A stretch of 64,000 nt of DNA from Candidatus Bealeia paramacronuclearis. Lineage in GTDB: Bacteria > Pseudomonadota > Alphaproteobacteria > UBA9655. The position numbers and the translations under genes are program-made. Of this stretch, positions 1-8,169 are shown one piece after another. Positions within the stretch are counted from its first letter, which is position 1. Every line of letters starts with the position of its first letter. The notes below the pieces were generated by a model that had not been told where the DNA came from, did no database searches, and saw nothing but the letters and a program-made list of their open reading frames with translations. The stretch is from positions 1 through 64,000 of the forward strand of contig NZ_JAVHWZ010000005.1 in NCBI RefSeq assembly GCF_035607555.1. The letters are read 5' to 3'.

Positions 1-775
1 CTGGTTCACTTGGACAGTCGCTGCCATCGTTCCAGGCCTTGTGCATCTTTCACTCCTTCCTTATGTCATTTATAAAATTTATCCACCTCACATTAAAAAA
101 TCCCCAGATGCGGTAATTCACGCCCAAGACAAGCTCAAAGAAATGGGGGATCTCAAGTCTGAAGAGTGGATCATGTTGGTTACATTTTTAATGGCGCTTT
201 TATTCTGGATGTTTTCTGAAAGCTGGGGGATTGAGGCTACAACCACGGCTATTTTTGGAATTTCCATTCTTTTGTTTACAGGCGTTCTTGATTGGAAGGA
301 TGTCATCAAAGAGCACAGCGCTTGGGAAACCATGCTTTGGTTTGCTCCCCTTTTGATGATGGCCACATTTTTAACAAAATTTGGAATGATGAGTTGGTTT
401 TCTGATCAAATGCAGGCTTCTGTTTCAGGATTTCATTGGGGGCAAGCTTTTATCATATTATCCCTGGTTTACTTTTATTCTCACTACGGCTTTGCAAGTA
501 TTACCGCCCGCGTCACAGCTTTATACAGCGCTTTTTTAGTAACCATGATCGCACTCGGTACGCCCCCAATGCTCGCCGCCATGAGTCTTGCGATATTGTC
601 CAATTTGGCGGGAACTCTCACTCATTTTGGGACAGGTTCTGCTCCGATATTTTTTGGAGCAGGCTATGTGAGTGTGGGGGACTGGTGGCGTCTTAGTTTT
701 ATCTTAAGCCTTCTTGGGCTCACCGTTTGGGGCATTGTGGGTGGCATTTGGTGGAAAGTTTTGGGGTATTGGTAA
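1..775 (+). CDS. DASS-family anion:sodium symporter, C-terminal part (5' truncated by window)
   Basis: The reading frame is open from base 2 to a TAA at 773-775, so the gene begins before the window. The visible ~257 residues are rich in hydrophobic membrane segments. They carry the C-terminal pattern of divalent anion:Na+ symporters (2-oxoglutarate/malate translocator, CitT/YbhI type): an ETMLWFAPLLMMA stretch, a YFYSHYGFAS turn, a glycine/threonine re-entrant segment (NLAGTLTHFGTGSAPI), and a final GWWK-like tail. Family members exchange or import C4-C6 dicarboxylates or citrate across the inner membrane. The exact substrate cannot be told from this half. The GTG at 41 is internal to the frame and is not a real start. 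This is an ordinary host-type gene; the gene downstream is separated by 99 bases with its own promoter-like site. Confidence 0.85.
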   Translation, partial: WFTWTVAAIVPGLVHLSLLPYVIYKIYPPHIKKSPDAVIHAQDKLKEMGDLKSEEWIMLVTFLMALLFWMFSESWGIEATTTAIFGISILLFTGVLDWKDVIKEHSAWETMLWFAPLLMMATFLTKFGMMSWFSDQMQASVSGFHWGQAFIILSLVYFYSHYGFASITARVTALYSAFLVTMIALGTPPMLAAMSLAILSNLAGTLTHFGTGSAPIFFGAGYVSVGDWWRLSFILSLLGLTVWGIVGGIWWKVLGYW

Positions 776-809
776 GGGTTATTTCGTTAAAAAATTTTCA
801 AGGAAAAAC

Positions 810-838
810 TTGACGCATTGAATTGTAAATTCTATGTA
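810..838 (+). promoter_or_regulatory. candidate sigma-70 promoter of the amine oxidase gene
   Basis: TTGACG at 810-815 is followed after 17 bases by TATGTA at 833-838, about 37 bases upstream of the ATG at 875. The spacing is ideal and both boxes are near consensus. There is no experimental support. Confidence 0.45.
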
Positions 839-874
839 AATTTTATCTTAGAAAACTTATATTGATGTTTAATT

Positions 875-2308
875 ATGAAAAAATTTAATTATTTTATATT
901 TTCAACTCTTCTTCTTTCCTCGGCTGTTACATACGCAGCTCCTCCGGAAGGGGATTTGGATGTTGCGATTATTGGCGGTGGATTTTCCGGTTTATCCGCG
1001 GCAATCAAAATCAAAAAAGATACAAAAAATTTCGTTATTTTTGAAGGAAGGGACAGGCTGGGCGGTCGCGCTTGGACTCAAATAATCAATGAAAAACCTT
1101 TTGATTGTGGCGCTGAGTATGTTGATAAAAAAGAACAAAATGAAATGTGGCAATTGATTAAACGATATGGGGTCAAGACCACGGATGTACGTTTACAAGA
1201 CGAGATTAAATTTTTGGTGGGGGGTGAGGCAAAAGCATTATCTGAAATGAAGTCCGCAATTGACTCTCTTGAGGAAAAATTACATTCAAAATTAAAATCG
1301 ATTCGTAATGAAGATTATTCTGAACTTAAAAATGGAGAATATATCTCCACAAATCTTTTTCAAGCCCTTGATCTTAATGAAAATGAAAAAGGAATTTTAA
1401 ATGCTCTGATTCAGGATGAAAGTGGAATTAATGGTGACGAAGCTCCTTTAACATCTATTTCCGCATGGGCTGAAAAACTCAAAGAGTATAAGTCAATCAC
1501 AACTGCAAAAAAATGGTTTAATCCATTGCTGTCTTTATACCATGAACAATCTCGTATTGAGGGGGGCACGAAAACGCTTGTTCAGGAAATGGCAAAGGAG
1601 ATTGGTCAAGACGATCATATCGTAACAGGCAACCCTTTAAAGCAAATCGTTTGGCAGTCAGATGAGAAGCTTTTTAATATGACATTCCAAGACAATTCTA
1701 CACGACGTGCAAAATCTGTTCTCATGACAATTCCATTTTCAGTTCTTTCGGAAAATACAATTTTGGAAGATACATCTCTTGGAATCACCAACGAGATGAG
1801 AAAATACATTGATTCGATGGTCTATGGAACGAATAGCAAGGTTATCGTTCCTGTCTCAACACCCTTAAAATTAACATATGGGATCGATCTCAATGGACCC
1901 ACTGCTTGGGCCAATGCAAATCAAGACATGCATATTTTATTGGGTGGCACACCTGGAAAGAATGTCACACAAGAATCTGCCTCAATTCATATCGGTCGCT
2001 TTTTAACTGCTACCGGAAAAATAATGCCGCAAGGGCAACAGGCGACAGTGATCAACTGGTCTCAAGACCCATTTTCAAAAGGAAGTTATCGAGCTTGGAA
2101 ATCAGGCGTTACTTTTAGTGAGTTTGACCACCCAAGTCCATTGGATAAAAATCTGAATGCCTTTTCAACCTCACTTTTTGAGAAAAAAATTCCATTGATA
2201 TTTGCTGGTGAACATATGGTTTATAGAGGTGGTGGTACCATGAATAGTGCCGTAAAAACTGGATTTGCAACTGCGGATCTTATGAGCCAATTTTTAAAGA
2301 AAAAATAA
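875..2308 (+). CDS. exported FAD-dependent amine oxidase (flavin monoamine oxidase family)
   Basis: The protein has 477 residues. The N-terminus (MKKFNYFIFSTLLLSSAVTYA) is a signal peptide with likely cleavage near residue 21. A dinucleotide-binding GGGFSG motif follows at residues 34-39, with a downstream glutamate (FEGRDRLGGRAW) typical of the flavin-containing amine oxidase fold. The C-terminal FAD-binding motif is present (FAGEHMVYRGGGTMNSAV, about residues 444-461). Family enzymes oxidise amines to aldehydes with release of ammonia and peroxide. The signal peptide suggests a periplasmic enzyme. Its substrate is unknown, and a bacterial tryptophan 2-monooxygenase or putrescine-oxidase-like role is equally possible. 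Length and motifs look intact. It is followed by a terminator and is probably monocistronic. Confidence 0.85.
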   Translation: MKKFNYFIFSTLLLSSAVTYAAPPEGDLDVAIIGGGFSGLSAAIKIKKDTKNFVIFEGRDRLGGRAWTQIINEKPFDCGAEYVDKKEQNEMWQLIKRYGVKTTDVRLQDEIKFLVGGEAKALSEMKSAIDSLEEKLHSKLKSIRNEDYSELKNGEYISTNLFQALDLNENEKGILNALIQDESGINGDEAPLTSISAWAEKLKEYKSITTAKKWFNPLLSLYHEQSRIEGGTKTLVQEMAKEIGQDDHIVTGNPLKQIVWQSDEKLFNMTFQDNSTRRAKSVLMTIPFSVLSENTILEDTSLGITNEMRKYIDSMVYGTNSKVIVPVSTPLKLTYGIDLNGPTAWANANQDMHILLGGTPGKNVTQESASIHIGRFLTATGKIMPQGQQATVINWSQDPFSKGSYRAWKSGVTFSEFDHPSPLDKNLNAFSTSLFEKKIPLIFAGEHMVYRGGGTMNSAVKTGFATADLMSQFLKKK

Positions 2309-2330
2309 AATGTTCAGTTAAATTGCTGCT

Positions 2331-2362
2331 AAAAAAGCCCCGCTCTTGAGGAGGGTTTTTTT
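2331..2362 (+). terminator. rho-independent terminator of the amine oxidase gene
   Basis: A run of six A, an interrupted CCC/CT...AG/GGG stem and seven T follow 23 bases after the stop codon. The A-tract/hairpin/T-tract layout can work in both directions. Confidence 0.6.
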
Positions 2363-2522
2363 ATGTCCTCCTCACCAATTTTCCACTCTCGGTTTTATCA
2401 CGGTACAAGAGAGTGTATTATCTTTGATATTGCGCTGAATGTAAGCGTCATAGGACCCGCATCTTTTAGGTGTGAGGAAAATAGGACAAGGTTGACTCCG
2501 TAAAACAACTACGGAGATGAAA

Positions 2523-2939
2523 ATGATGAAGGAGAAAAGGACGGAGCAACGTCAAACGCGAGATGAAAGATCCGCAGGGAAGCTGAAATATTGGGAAGAG
2601 CAGATCGAGAGCTGGCGTAAGAGCGGATTGAGTCAGGAAAAATTTTGTACGGCTGGAGGACTGAGTTATTCGTCCTTTAAGTATTGGTTTCCCCGCGTGG
2701 GAAGAAGGCTATTTGAGGGGTCATCGGTCGGGCGCTTTGTGGCGACTGCTGTGGTGGGGCACGAGAGTCCAGAAACATTAGATTTATTTGAGAGTCCTGC
2801 CCTTCAAGCAGAGGCTCGCCAAGCTCCCGTGCCCCTTGAGATTCGCTTTATGTCCGGGGAGAGGATTGAGATTGTGCCGGGATTTGATGGGATTACGCTT
2901 CAGCGTGTAATTGCAATACTGCGGAGTTGCCATGTTTGA
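2523..2939 (+). CDS. tnpA: IS66 accessory protein TnpA
   Basis: About 138 residues with an N-terminal helix-turn-helix-like motif (WRKSGLSQEKFCTAGGLSYS...YW), the hallmark of the small IS66 accessory protein. The start at 2523 is preferred to the ATG at 2517 because GGAG lies six bases before it. The stop overlaps the start of the next gene by 8 bases, indicating translational coupling. In IS66 elements this protein is needed for transposition together with TnpB; its precise role is unclear. Confidence 0.85.
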   Translation: MMKEKRTEQRQTRDERSAGKLKYWEEQIESWRKSGLSQEKFCTAGGLSYSSFKYWFPRVGRRLFEGSSVGRFVATAVVGHESPETLDLFESPALQAEARQAPVPLEIRFMSGERIEIVPGFDGITLQRVIAILRSCHV

Positions 2940-3279
2940 GCAGACGCGAGGGGAGATTCTGTTTTATTCCGCCCCGATGGACATGAGAAAATCGATTGAT
3001 GGACTTGCGGCTTACGTGGCCTCTAGCTTAGGTCGTGTGCCGTGTGACGGAACGATGTATGTTTTTTGCAACCGGACCCTGACCAAGATGAAGATCTTGT
3101 ATTGGGAGACGAATGGATTTTGTCTTTGGTACAAACGCCTTGAAAAAGAGAGGTTTCAGGTGAGTTTGAGGGGAGATGTTTTGGAGTTGACCTCCCAGCA
3201 ATTGAGATGGCTGCAAGAGGGTCTCAATTATCAAAAGCTCAAAGGCCATAAGGCGGTCCATTTTCAAGAATTTTCCTGA
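2932..3279 (+). CDS. tnpB: IS66 accessory protein TnpB (Orf2-like)
   Basis: 115 residues from the ATG at 2932 (MFEQTRGE), the standard length for IS66 Orf2. It has the family signature PMDMRKSIDGLAAYV near the N-terminus, then YVFCNRTLTKMKILYWETNGFC-type residues, and ends near KAVHFQEF. It is unrelated to the RNA-guided TnpB nuclease of IS607 and IS605. It is coupled to tnpA by an 8-base overlap and lies 64 bases before tnpC. Confidence 0.9.
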   Translation: MFEQTRGEILFYSAPMDMRKSIDGLAAYVASSLGRVPCDGTMYVFCNRTLTKMKILYWETNGFCLWYKRLEKERFQVSLRGDVLELTSQQLRWLQEGLNYQKLKGHKAVHFQEFS

Positions 3280-3343
3280 GGTTTTTACCTGAAAAAACTC
3301 AGAAATACATTGACGTTTTAGGGGGTTTTGGGTAGAGTTCCTC

Positions 3344-4960
3344 ATGAAAAATGAGCCCCAAACTTCACTCAAAATCTCCTCTGTTTTCGACGCTGTGGCG
3401 CTCTATAAAAACTTGCAAAAATCAGAAAAAGACAAGGCTATTCTAGCCACACAAAATGAACATCTGGTGCAAGAGGTTGATCGACTGACTCATTTATTGC
3501 TTCAGATGAAACAAAGCAAGTTTGGGCGGAGCTCTGAGAAGATCAAGTTCGAGGAATTTCCCAAGCTCCCCGGGTTTGAAAACGTCTTTGATGAGGTTTA
3601 CGAAGAGCCGCCTTTAGAAGCAGAAAAGGCTGGGGCTGAAAGTGAAACAGAGAATGACTCTGGAAAGGACAAATCCTCCTCGACTCTTCTCAAAAAAGGA
3701 CGTCGTCCGTTGCCGGCTCATCTGCCGCGCGAACGTGTCATCCATGATATTGCTGGTGATAAAATCTGCACCTGTGGACATCCGTTGCATCAGATGGGCG
3801 AGGAGATCTCTGAGCAGCTGGATTACGTTCCCGCACAGTTAAAAGTCATTCAAAACGTGCGCTTGAAGTATGCCTGTAAATCTTGCACCGAAGGGGTGCG
3901 TGTGGCTGAAGTGCCCAATGCGCCTCTTCTCAAAAGCATGGCATCTGCGAATCTATTGGCCCACATCATCGTCTCCAAGTACCAAGATCATCTACCCCTT
4001 TATCGACAATCTCAGATGTGGGAGCGGTTTGAAGTTGACTTAGGTCGGGCCACGATGAGCCGTTGGATTCTTCAAATAGGTGATCTCTTGAGCCCTTTAA
4101 AAGAGCTTTTAAGATCTGAGATTCTCAAGGAGACTTATGTACGGGCAGATGAAACGCGGGCTCAAGTTTTAAAGGAATGTGACCGCAAGGCGCAAACGCA
4201 ATCCTATATGTGGGTGTATATGACCGGGTCGTCATCTCATCACGCCATTTCTTATGAATACACGCCCACACGCAAAGGTGAAAATGCCAAAGAATTCCTG
4301 AAGGGTTTTAAAGGTTACCTTCATACGGATGGGTATGGTGGTTACAAAGCCTTGGCGCAAAGTCAAGACATCACGGCTGTGGGATGTTGGGCCCATGCGC
4401 GGCGCAAGTTTGCGGACATTATTAAAAGTACAGGCAACACCACGGGCAAATCTGCCGAGGCGCTCACCATCATCAGAAGCCTTTATAAAATTGAAAAAGA
4501 CGCCAAAGAGGCTCAATACCCGCCCGATAAGATCCAAAAGCTCCGACAAGAAAAAGCCAAGCCCATCCTTGAGAAATTCAAGGTCTTGCTTAAGGAGCAC
4601 AAAAAAGTGATTGTTCCCAAAAGTCCCTTGGGGCAAGCGGTTGGCTATGTTTTAAGGCAATGGGGCCCCTTGACAGAATACCTCAATGATGGCCGCTTGG
4701 ATATTGACAACAACATGGCAGGACGCGCCATCCGTCCATTTGCTGTGGGCCGAAAAAACTGGCTTTTTATGGGCAATGTCAAAGGTGCCCACGCCTCAGC
4801 TGTCATCTATTCCCTCATTGAGACCTGCAAAGCCAATGGCGTCAATGCTTTTGACTATTTCCGCTACGTCCTCGCCAACATCAATTCCACACCTGAAAAT
4901 AATTATTCCCACCTCCTCCCCTGGAATCTTAAGTATTCCCTTTCTAATTTACACCAATAA
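3344..4960 (+). CDS. tnpC: IS66 transposase TnpC (DDE; third acidic residue apparently lost)
   Basis: 538 residues. An N-terminal coiled coil (about 25-65) precedes a zinc-binding part with C142, C144, C178 and C181. The DDE catalytic domain has D269 (VRADETRA) and D329 (HTDGYGGY). The C-terminal IS66 signature DNNMAGRAIRPFAVGRKNW spans about 455-473. In most IS66 transposases this signature contains a glutamate (DNN..E.A.RP) taken to be the third catalytic acid. Here residue 460 is glycine (codon GGA at about 4721-4723), so the enzyme may be inactive. Length is otherwise normal. Confidence 0.9.
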   Translation: MKNEPQTSLKISSVFDAVALYKNLQKSEKDKAILATQNEHLVQEVDRLTHLLLQMKQSKFGRSSEKIKFEEFPKLPGFENVFDEVYEEPPLEAEKAGAESETENDSGKDKSSSTLLKKGRRPLPAHLPRERVIHDIAGDKICTCGHPLHQMGEEISEQLDYVPAQLKVIQNVRLKYACKSCTEGVRVAEVPNAPLLKSMASANLLAHIIVSKYQDHLPLYRQSQMWERFEVDLGRATMSRWILQIGDLLSPLKELLRSEILKETYVRADETRAQVLKECDRKAQTQSYMWVYMTGSSSHHAISYEYTPTRKGENAKEFLKGFKGYLHTDGYGGYKALAQSQDITAVGCWAHARRKFADIIKSTGNTTGKSAEALTIIRSLYKIEKDAKEAQYPPDKIQKLRQEKAKPILEKFKVLLKEHKKVIVPKSPLGQAVGYVLRQWGPLTEYLNDGRLDIDNNMAGRAIRPFAVGRKNWLFMGNVKGAHASAVIYSLIETCKANGVNAFDYFRYVLANINSTPENNYSHLLPWNLKYSLSNLHQ

Positions 4961-4970
4961 GACGCTTACA

Positions 4971-5260
4971 GTTTATCCGGCGATTGCCAAGCGGGCGCGC
5001 CTTGAAAATGCCGAGATTCATTGGGGAGATGAGGCGGGTTTTCGTTCCGATCATCAGACGGGCACAACTTATAGCCCCAAGGGTCAGACGCCTGTGATTT
5101 CAGGAACGGGAAAACGATTTCGAATCAATATGATCTCGAGCGTCACGAATCAGGGCACGTTGCGGTTTATGCTTTTTGAGGAGAATTTTACGCGAGAGGT
5201 TTTTCTTAATTTTCTCAAAAGGTTAATCAAGTCTTCCAAGAAAAAAGTGTTTCTGGCTTT
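4971..5260 (+). pseudogene. IS630-family transposase fragment
   Basis: A plus-strand frame reads about 97 residues with the IS630 DDE-domain pattern: IHWGDEAGFRSDHQTGTTYSP, then PKGQTPV, SSVTNQGTLRFM and KRLIKSSKKKVFL. It starts abruptly at the right end of the IS66 element. Family similarity is lost about where the second aspartate (LDN) should occur. Both ends of the gene are missing, so it is a dead remnant. Confidence 0.75.
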
Positions 5261-5724
5261 GAATTTAGAAATCGTGATTATTTTTTTGTGGGAATATCAG
5301 TTATGAGGACATGACTCGGTAATTGTTAAGATTCCATCACAGTTCTGAACTTGAAGACTCAACGCTTTCCATAGGTCAGATACTGATCCTGCTGGAGTAT
5401 GGAAATTACTCAAATTAAGACTTGAGTCAGCATTTTGTTGATTTTTGTTTTACATTCACAGTTCAAAAAACTATCGGATCTAATATGACAATTTTACATG
5501 TAATTAAAAAACTCTTGTTATTGATAGGGACAGGATTAGGATTTGTAGCTTGCAAAGCAACTGCTCCAAAAACAAGAGATCCTAAGGTTAGAAACCTTGC
5601 AAAGTGTGCATAATTTATTTCTCCTTGTTGTCTTTTATGCCATTTTTATTGGAAAGTAAATTCAAAAGACATTTTGGCAAAAAACGTATCGGATCTTGGG
5701 AAAAAACTAGAACCGGGAATCTGG
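5261..5724. other. intergenic stretch without a clear gene
   Basis: 464 bases between the IS630 fragment and the ISAs1 element. The only possible gene is the 42-codon frame at 5485-5613, listed separately. Nothing else was recognised. Confidence 0.5.
5485..5613 (+). CDS. possible small lipoprotein (42 aa)
   Basis: ATG at 5485 opens 42 codons: two lysines, a hydrophobic stretch (LLLLIGTGLGFVA) and a cysteine in a lipobox-like context (GFVAC), then a short polar tail. This resembles small entericidin-like lipoproteins. It has only a weak GGAT ribosome-binding sequence and could be chance. Confidence 0.3.
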   Translation: MTILHVIKKLLLLIGTGLGFVACKATAPKTRDPKVRNLAKCA

Positions 5725-6945
5725 CAGGGCCACCTCATGAAAATTTTTGAGTGAGGATATTGGAAAGGATGTTGTCATCCCAACCGGCCATTTTTCTAAG
5801 CCTTTTAATAGACTGACGCTTCATTTTATCTTTGGTAAGCTGTAAAAGATTTAAAGCCATATGTCGAATAATAGCCATAACTTGAGGGGCGTTTTCTTTC
5901 CTGATGCGAGATTGATCTTCTCCAAAAGACATGTCTAAAACCCAATGAAGATTATTTTCTATCTCCCAATGACTTCGAATAGCCCCCAGGACCTTCTGAG
6001 GAGTTTCTTGGAGAGAAGAGATATAATATCGTGTTTCGTAAGTGGTTTTATCTTTGGTTTCTCGTTTAGAATCAATACGAATGATACTATGAATTGAGCT
6101 CCAATGAGGATGCCGCTCTCGCAGCCAGGCCACATCATGTGTGACCCAACATTGCCTTGTCTCAAGGCGGCCATGACCTTTATCGTAATCCTTAAAAGAG
6201 CTGATATTGTTAATTGTTTTCAATTCGCTATCACTCAAGCAGGTTGTTACATCTTCGCAAAGAGTTCCCTGATTTCCTTTTAAAGAAAAAATATAGTTTC
6301 CCTCTTTCTGAATGATTTGATCGGCAATGTCATATTGACATCCCATTGCATCAATGGTGACTGTTGTTCCTCTCAGGTCTAACCATTCCAAAAGCTTAGG
6401 AATCGCTGTGATTTCATTGCTTTTTTCTGAGACTTTTTCCTGCGCTAACACCAATCTGGCTTCTGACGCATAAGCGCTAACCATATGTAACATATCAGTT
6501 CCCTCATCAAAGCTATGCCGTGATGATTTTCCATCGATAGCAATAACTTTCTTTTGCATTTGAGATTTAAGACTTTCGACCCAACTTCGAAACAGCTCTT
6601 GAAATTCCTTGGGATCTATTGCTCTAAAAAATCGACGATAGGTATCATCGCTGGGAATTCCGTTCTTGTAAGGTAAGAATTGACGAAGGTAGTCAATCTT
6701 TGCCTTTCCAAAGTCTTCAACATCCTGCCATCCTTCTGCTCCAGATATTACAGCGCACAGAGTGACAAGGCGTATTTCTGACATTGTGTAGTCTCGATTA
6801 CGCTCAGACCTTGGATCTTCTATATCTTTAAAATGATCTAAAAAACTAATTTCAACTTCTATTCCCATTTCTACCTCCTGTTTTTTTGAGGTAGGCTCTC
6901 ATTTTTTCTATCTCTTAGCTATTTTTTTTTCATGAGGTGGCCCTG
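5725..6945 (-). mobile_element. ISAs1-family insertion sequence
   Basis: 1221 bp bounded by 19-bp perfect inverted repeats (CAGGGCCACCTCATGAAAA at 5725-5743 and its complement at 6927-6945). It holds one transposase gene on the minus strand. No clear target duplication is visible. It truncates an IS200-type tnpA fragment that resumes at 6948. Confidence 0.9.
5735..6868 (-). CDS. ISAs1 transposase (H-repeat-associated DDE protein)
   Basis: 377 residues. The N-terminus has the family's associated domain (DIEDPRSERNRDYTMSEI, LCAVISGAEGWQDVE). The DDE domain contains VIAIDGKSSR, a VTIDAMGCQ block, and SHWEIENNLHWVLDMSFGED near the C-terminus. The length is typical and the frame intact. AGGAGGT lies five bases before the ATG at 6868. 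The element may still be active. Confidence 0.92.
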   Translation of the reverse strand: MGIEVEISFLDHFKDIEDPRSERNRDYTMSEIRLVTLCAVISGAEGWQDVEDFGKAKIDYLRQFLPYKNGIPSDDTYRRFFRAIDPKEFQELFRSWVESLKSQMQKKVIAIDGKSSRHSFDEGTDMLHMVSAYASEARLVLAQEKVSEKSNEITAIPKLLEWLDLRGTTVTIDAMGCQYDIADQIIQKEGNYIFSLKGNQGTLCEDVTTCLSDSELKTINNISSFKDYDKGHGRLETRQCWVTHDVAWLRERHPHWSSIHSIIRIDSKRETKDKTTYETRYYISSLQETPQKVLGAIRSHWEIENNLHWVLDMSFGEDQSRIRKENAPQVMAIIRHMALNLLQLTKDKMKRQSIKRLRKMAGWDDNILSNILTQKFS

Positions 6946-6947
6946 AT

Positions 6948-7152
6948 TTCGGCCCCCCCAAGCGTGTCGCTTTCAAAAATCATCCCATATATTAAGGGAA
7001 AAAGTAGTAGAAAGCGGCTACAAGAATTTGAACACCTTAGGAAGAGATACTGGGGTCAATATTTGTGGGCAAGAGGATATTTTGCTGTAACTGTAGGGAA
7101 TGTGAATGCAGAGGATGTTCAAAAATATTTAGCAAATTACGTAGATATATGA
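6948..7152 (+). pseudogene. IS200/IS605-type TnpA (Y1 transposase), C-terminal fragment
   Basis: A plus-strand frame reads ISAPPSVSLSKI, YIKGKSSRK, and LRKRYWGQYLWARGYFAVTVGN, the distinctive end of IS200-like HUH transposases. The N-terminal HUH motif is missing because the ISAs1 element begins there. Confidence 0.85.
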
Positions 7153-7159
7153 GGAGCTG

Positions 7160-7935
7160 ATGTTTAGTCCCATGTGATGGTTTAGATTAATGGTAAACTT
7201 TTCAGGATTTTGTAAGATGAATAATGTCTGTAGGGTTAACCCTTTGATAGTTTTAGTCTTTTGCAAGTATAAGCATGATGAAGTTGTAAATGTTTTCAAT
7301 TGATCGGAGATTCATAGAGATATGTTTAACGTAGCATCTTTTAGAGTCCATTCATTCGTTCAACCTGGCCATTTGTCCATGGATGGTCACTTTAGTGAGA
7401 CGATGTTCTATTCCATGCTCATAGCAGACACGATAAATATATGCGCGAAAACATTCTACTTTACTCCTATTCGTAAATTGAATGCCATTATCAGTCAGAA
7501 TCGTATGTATTTTGTGGACGACTGAATCACATTTTTCAAGAATTCAGCAGCAATCATCTTTGTTTTTTGGCATGAAGCTCAGATAAGCAAATTTACATGT
7601 AGATCAATGGCAAACAGACTTCTTCTGTGGAAACCGAATATCAATGTGAAGTAACCAATGGGGTATTTTTTGAACTTTTCTTAGGTTATCTTATCTACCT
7701 CGCAAACGGCTAATGCAGCGCTGCAAGCAACATGTAAGGAAGAACGAGTTAAATGAGGAATACTGCTTTCAAAGCCTACAAGGGAATCGTCCAAAGGAAT
7801 AAGACATGTTTGGAAAAGCTACGATGATGGCTTATCTTGACTTAAAGAGGTGGAATAGGCCTGCCCCATACGAAATCTCACATAACTCGCTTCTTCCACT
7901 TAGCAATGGTTTTAGGGTTTAAGTCAAATTACAGT
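7160..7935 (-). pseudogene. IS481-family transposase relic, many frameshifts and stops
   Basis: The minus strand, read across several frames, recovers pieces of an IS481 transposase in order. From the right these are NPKTIAKWKKR (helix-turn-helix), FAIDLHVNLLI, an LTDNG(I)QFTNR-like catalytic block, DRVCYEHGIEHRLTKV with a HPWTNGQVER-like block, and FTINLNHHMGLN at the far left. Every piece is separated by small indels or stops, so the gene is long dead. Confidence 0.7.
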
Positions 7936-8123
7936 CGTGCTATGCTCTATTTTGTATTGTTCAAGACGCCCAGTCGTGCGGGCGCTCCTGTAATAGTCAT
8001 AGGGCCTCTTAGATGGTATTTTGAAATAATACCATCACACTATGGATAAACATCAATGCCTTACGTCGAAAAATGCTGCATCATCTCATACATCATATCA
8101 AATTATTGCCGCTATATGTTGAA

Positions 8124-8146
8124 AAGAGGCCCACTTCGCGCCTCTT
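8124..8146. terminator. possible bidirectional hairpin
   Basis: Perfect 7-bp stem AAGAGGC/GCCTCTT with a 9-base loop, flanked by A and T residues but without a long T run. It may be a terminator of a vanished gene. Confidence 0.3.
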
Positions 8147-8169
8147 TATTCAAATAGGCGACAATTTTA

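Larger units (their letters stand above)
2441..4969 (+). mobile_element. IS66-family insertion sequence
   Basis: Termini are GTAAGCGTC at 2441-2449 and its complement GACGCTTAC at 4961-4969, the usual IS66 ends. Between them are the three standard genes tnpA, tnpB and tnpC in order. No 8-bp target duplication is visible: the bases before 2441 and after 4969 differ. The right end abuts a fragment of an IS630-type transposase whose left part is missing. Either a flank was deleted or the element was part of a larger rearrangement. Confidence 0.9.

Noticed and set aside
2433-4977. Target duplication for the IS66 element
   Set aside because: The eight bases before 2441 (CGCTGAAT) and after 4969 (AGTTTATC) do not match.
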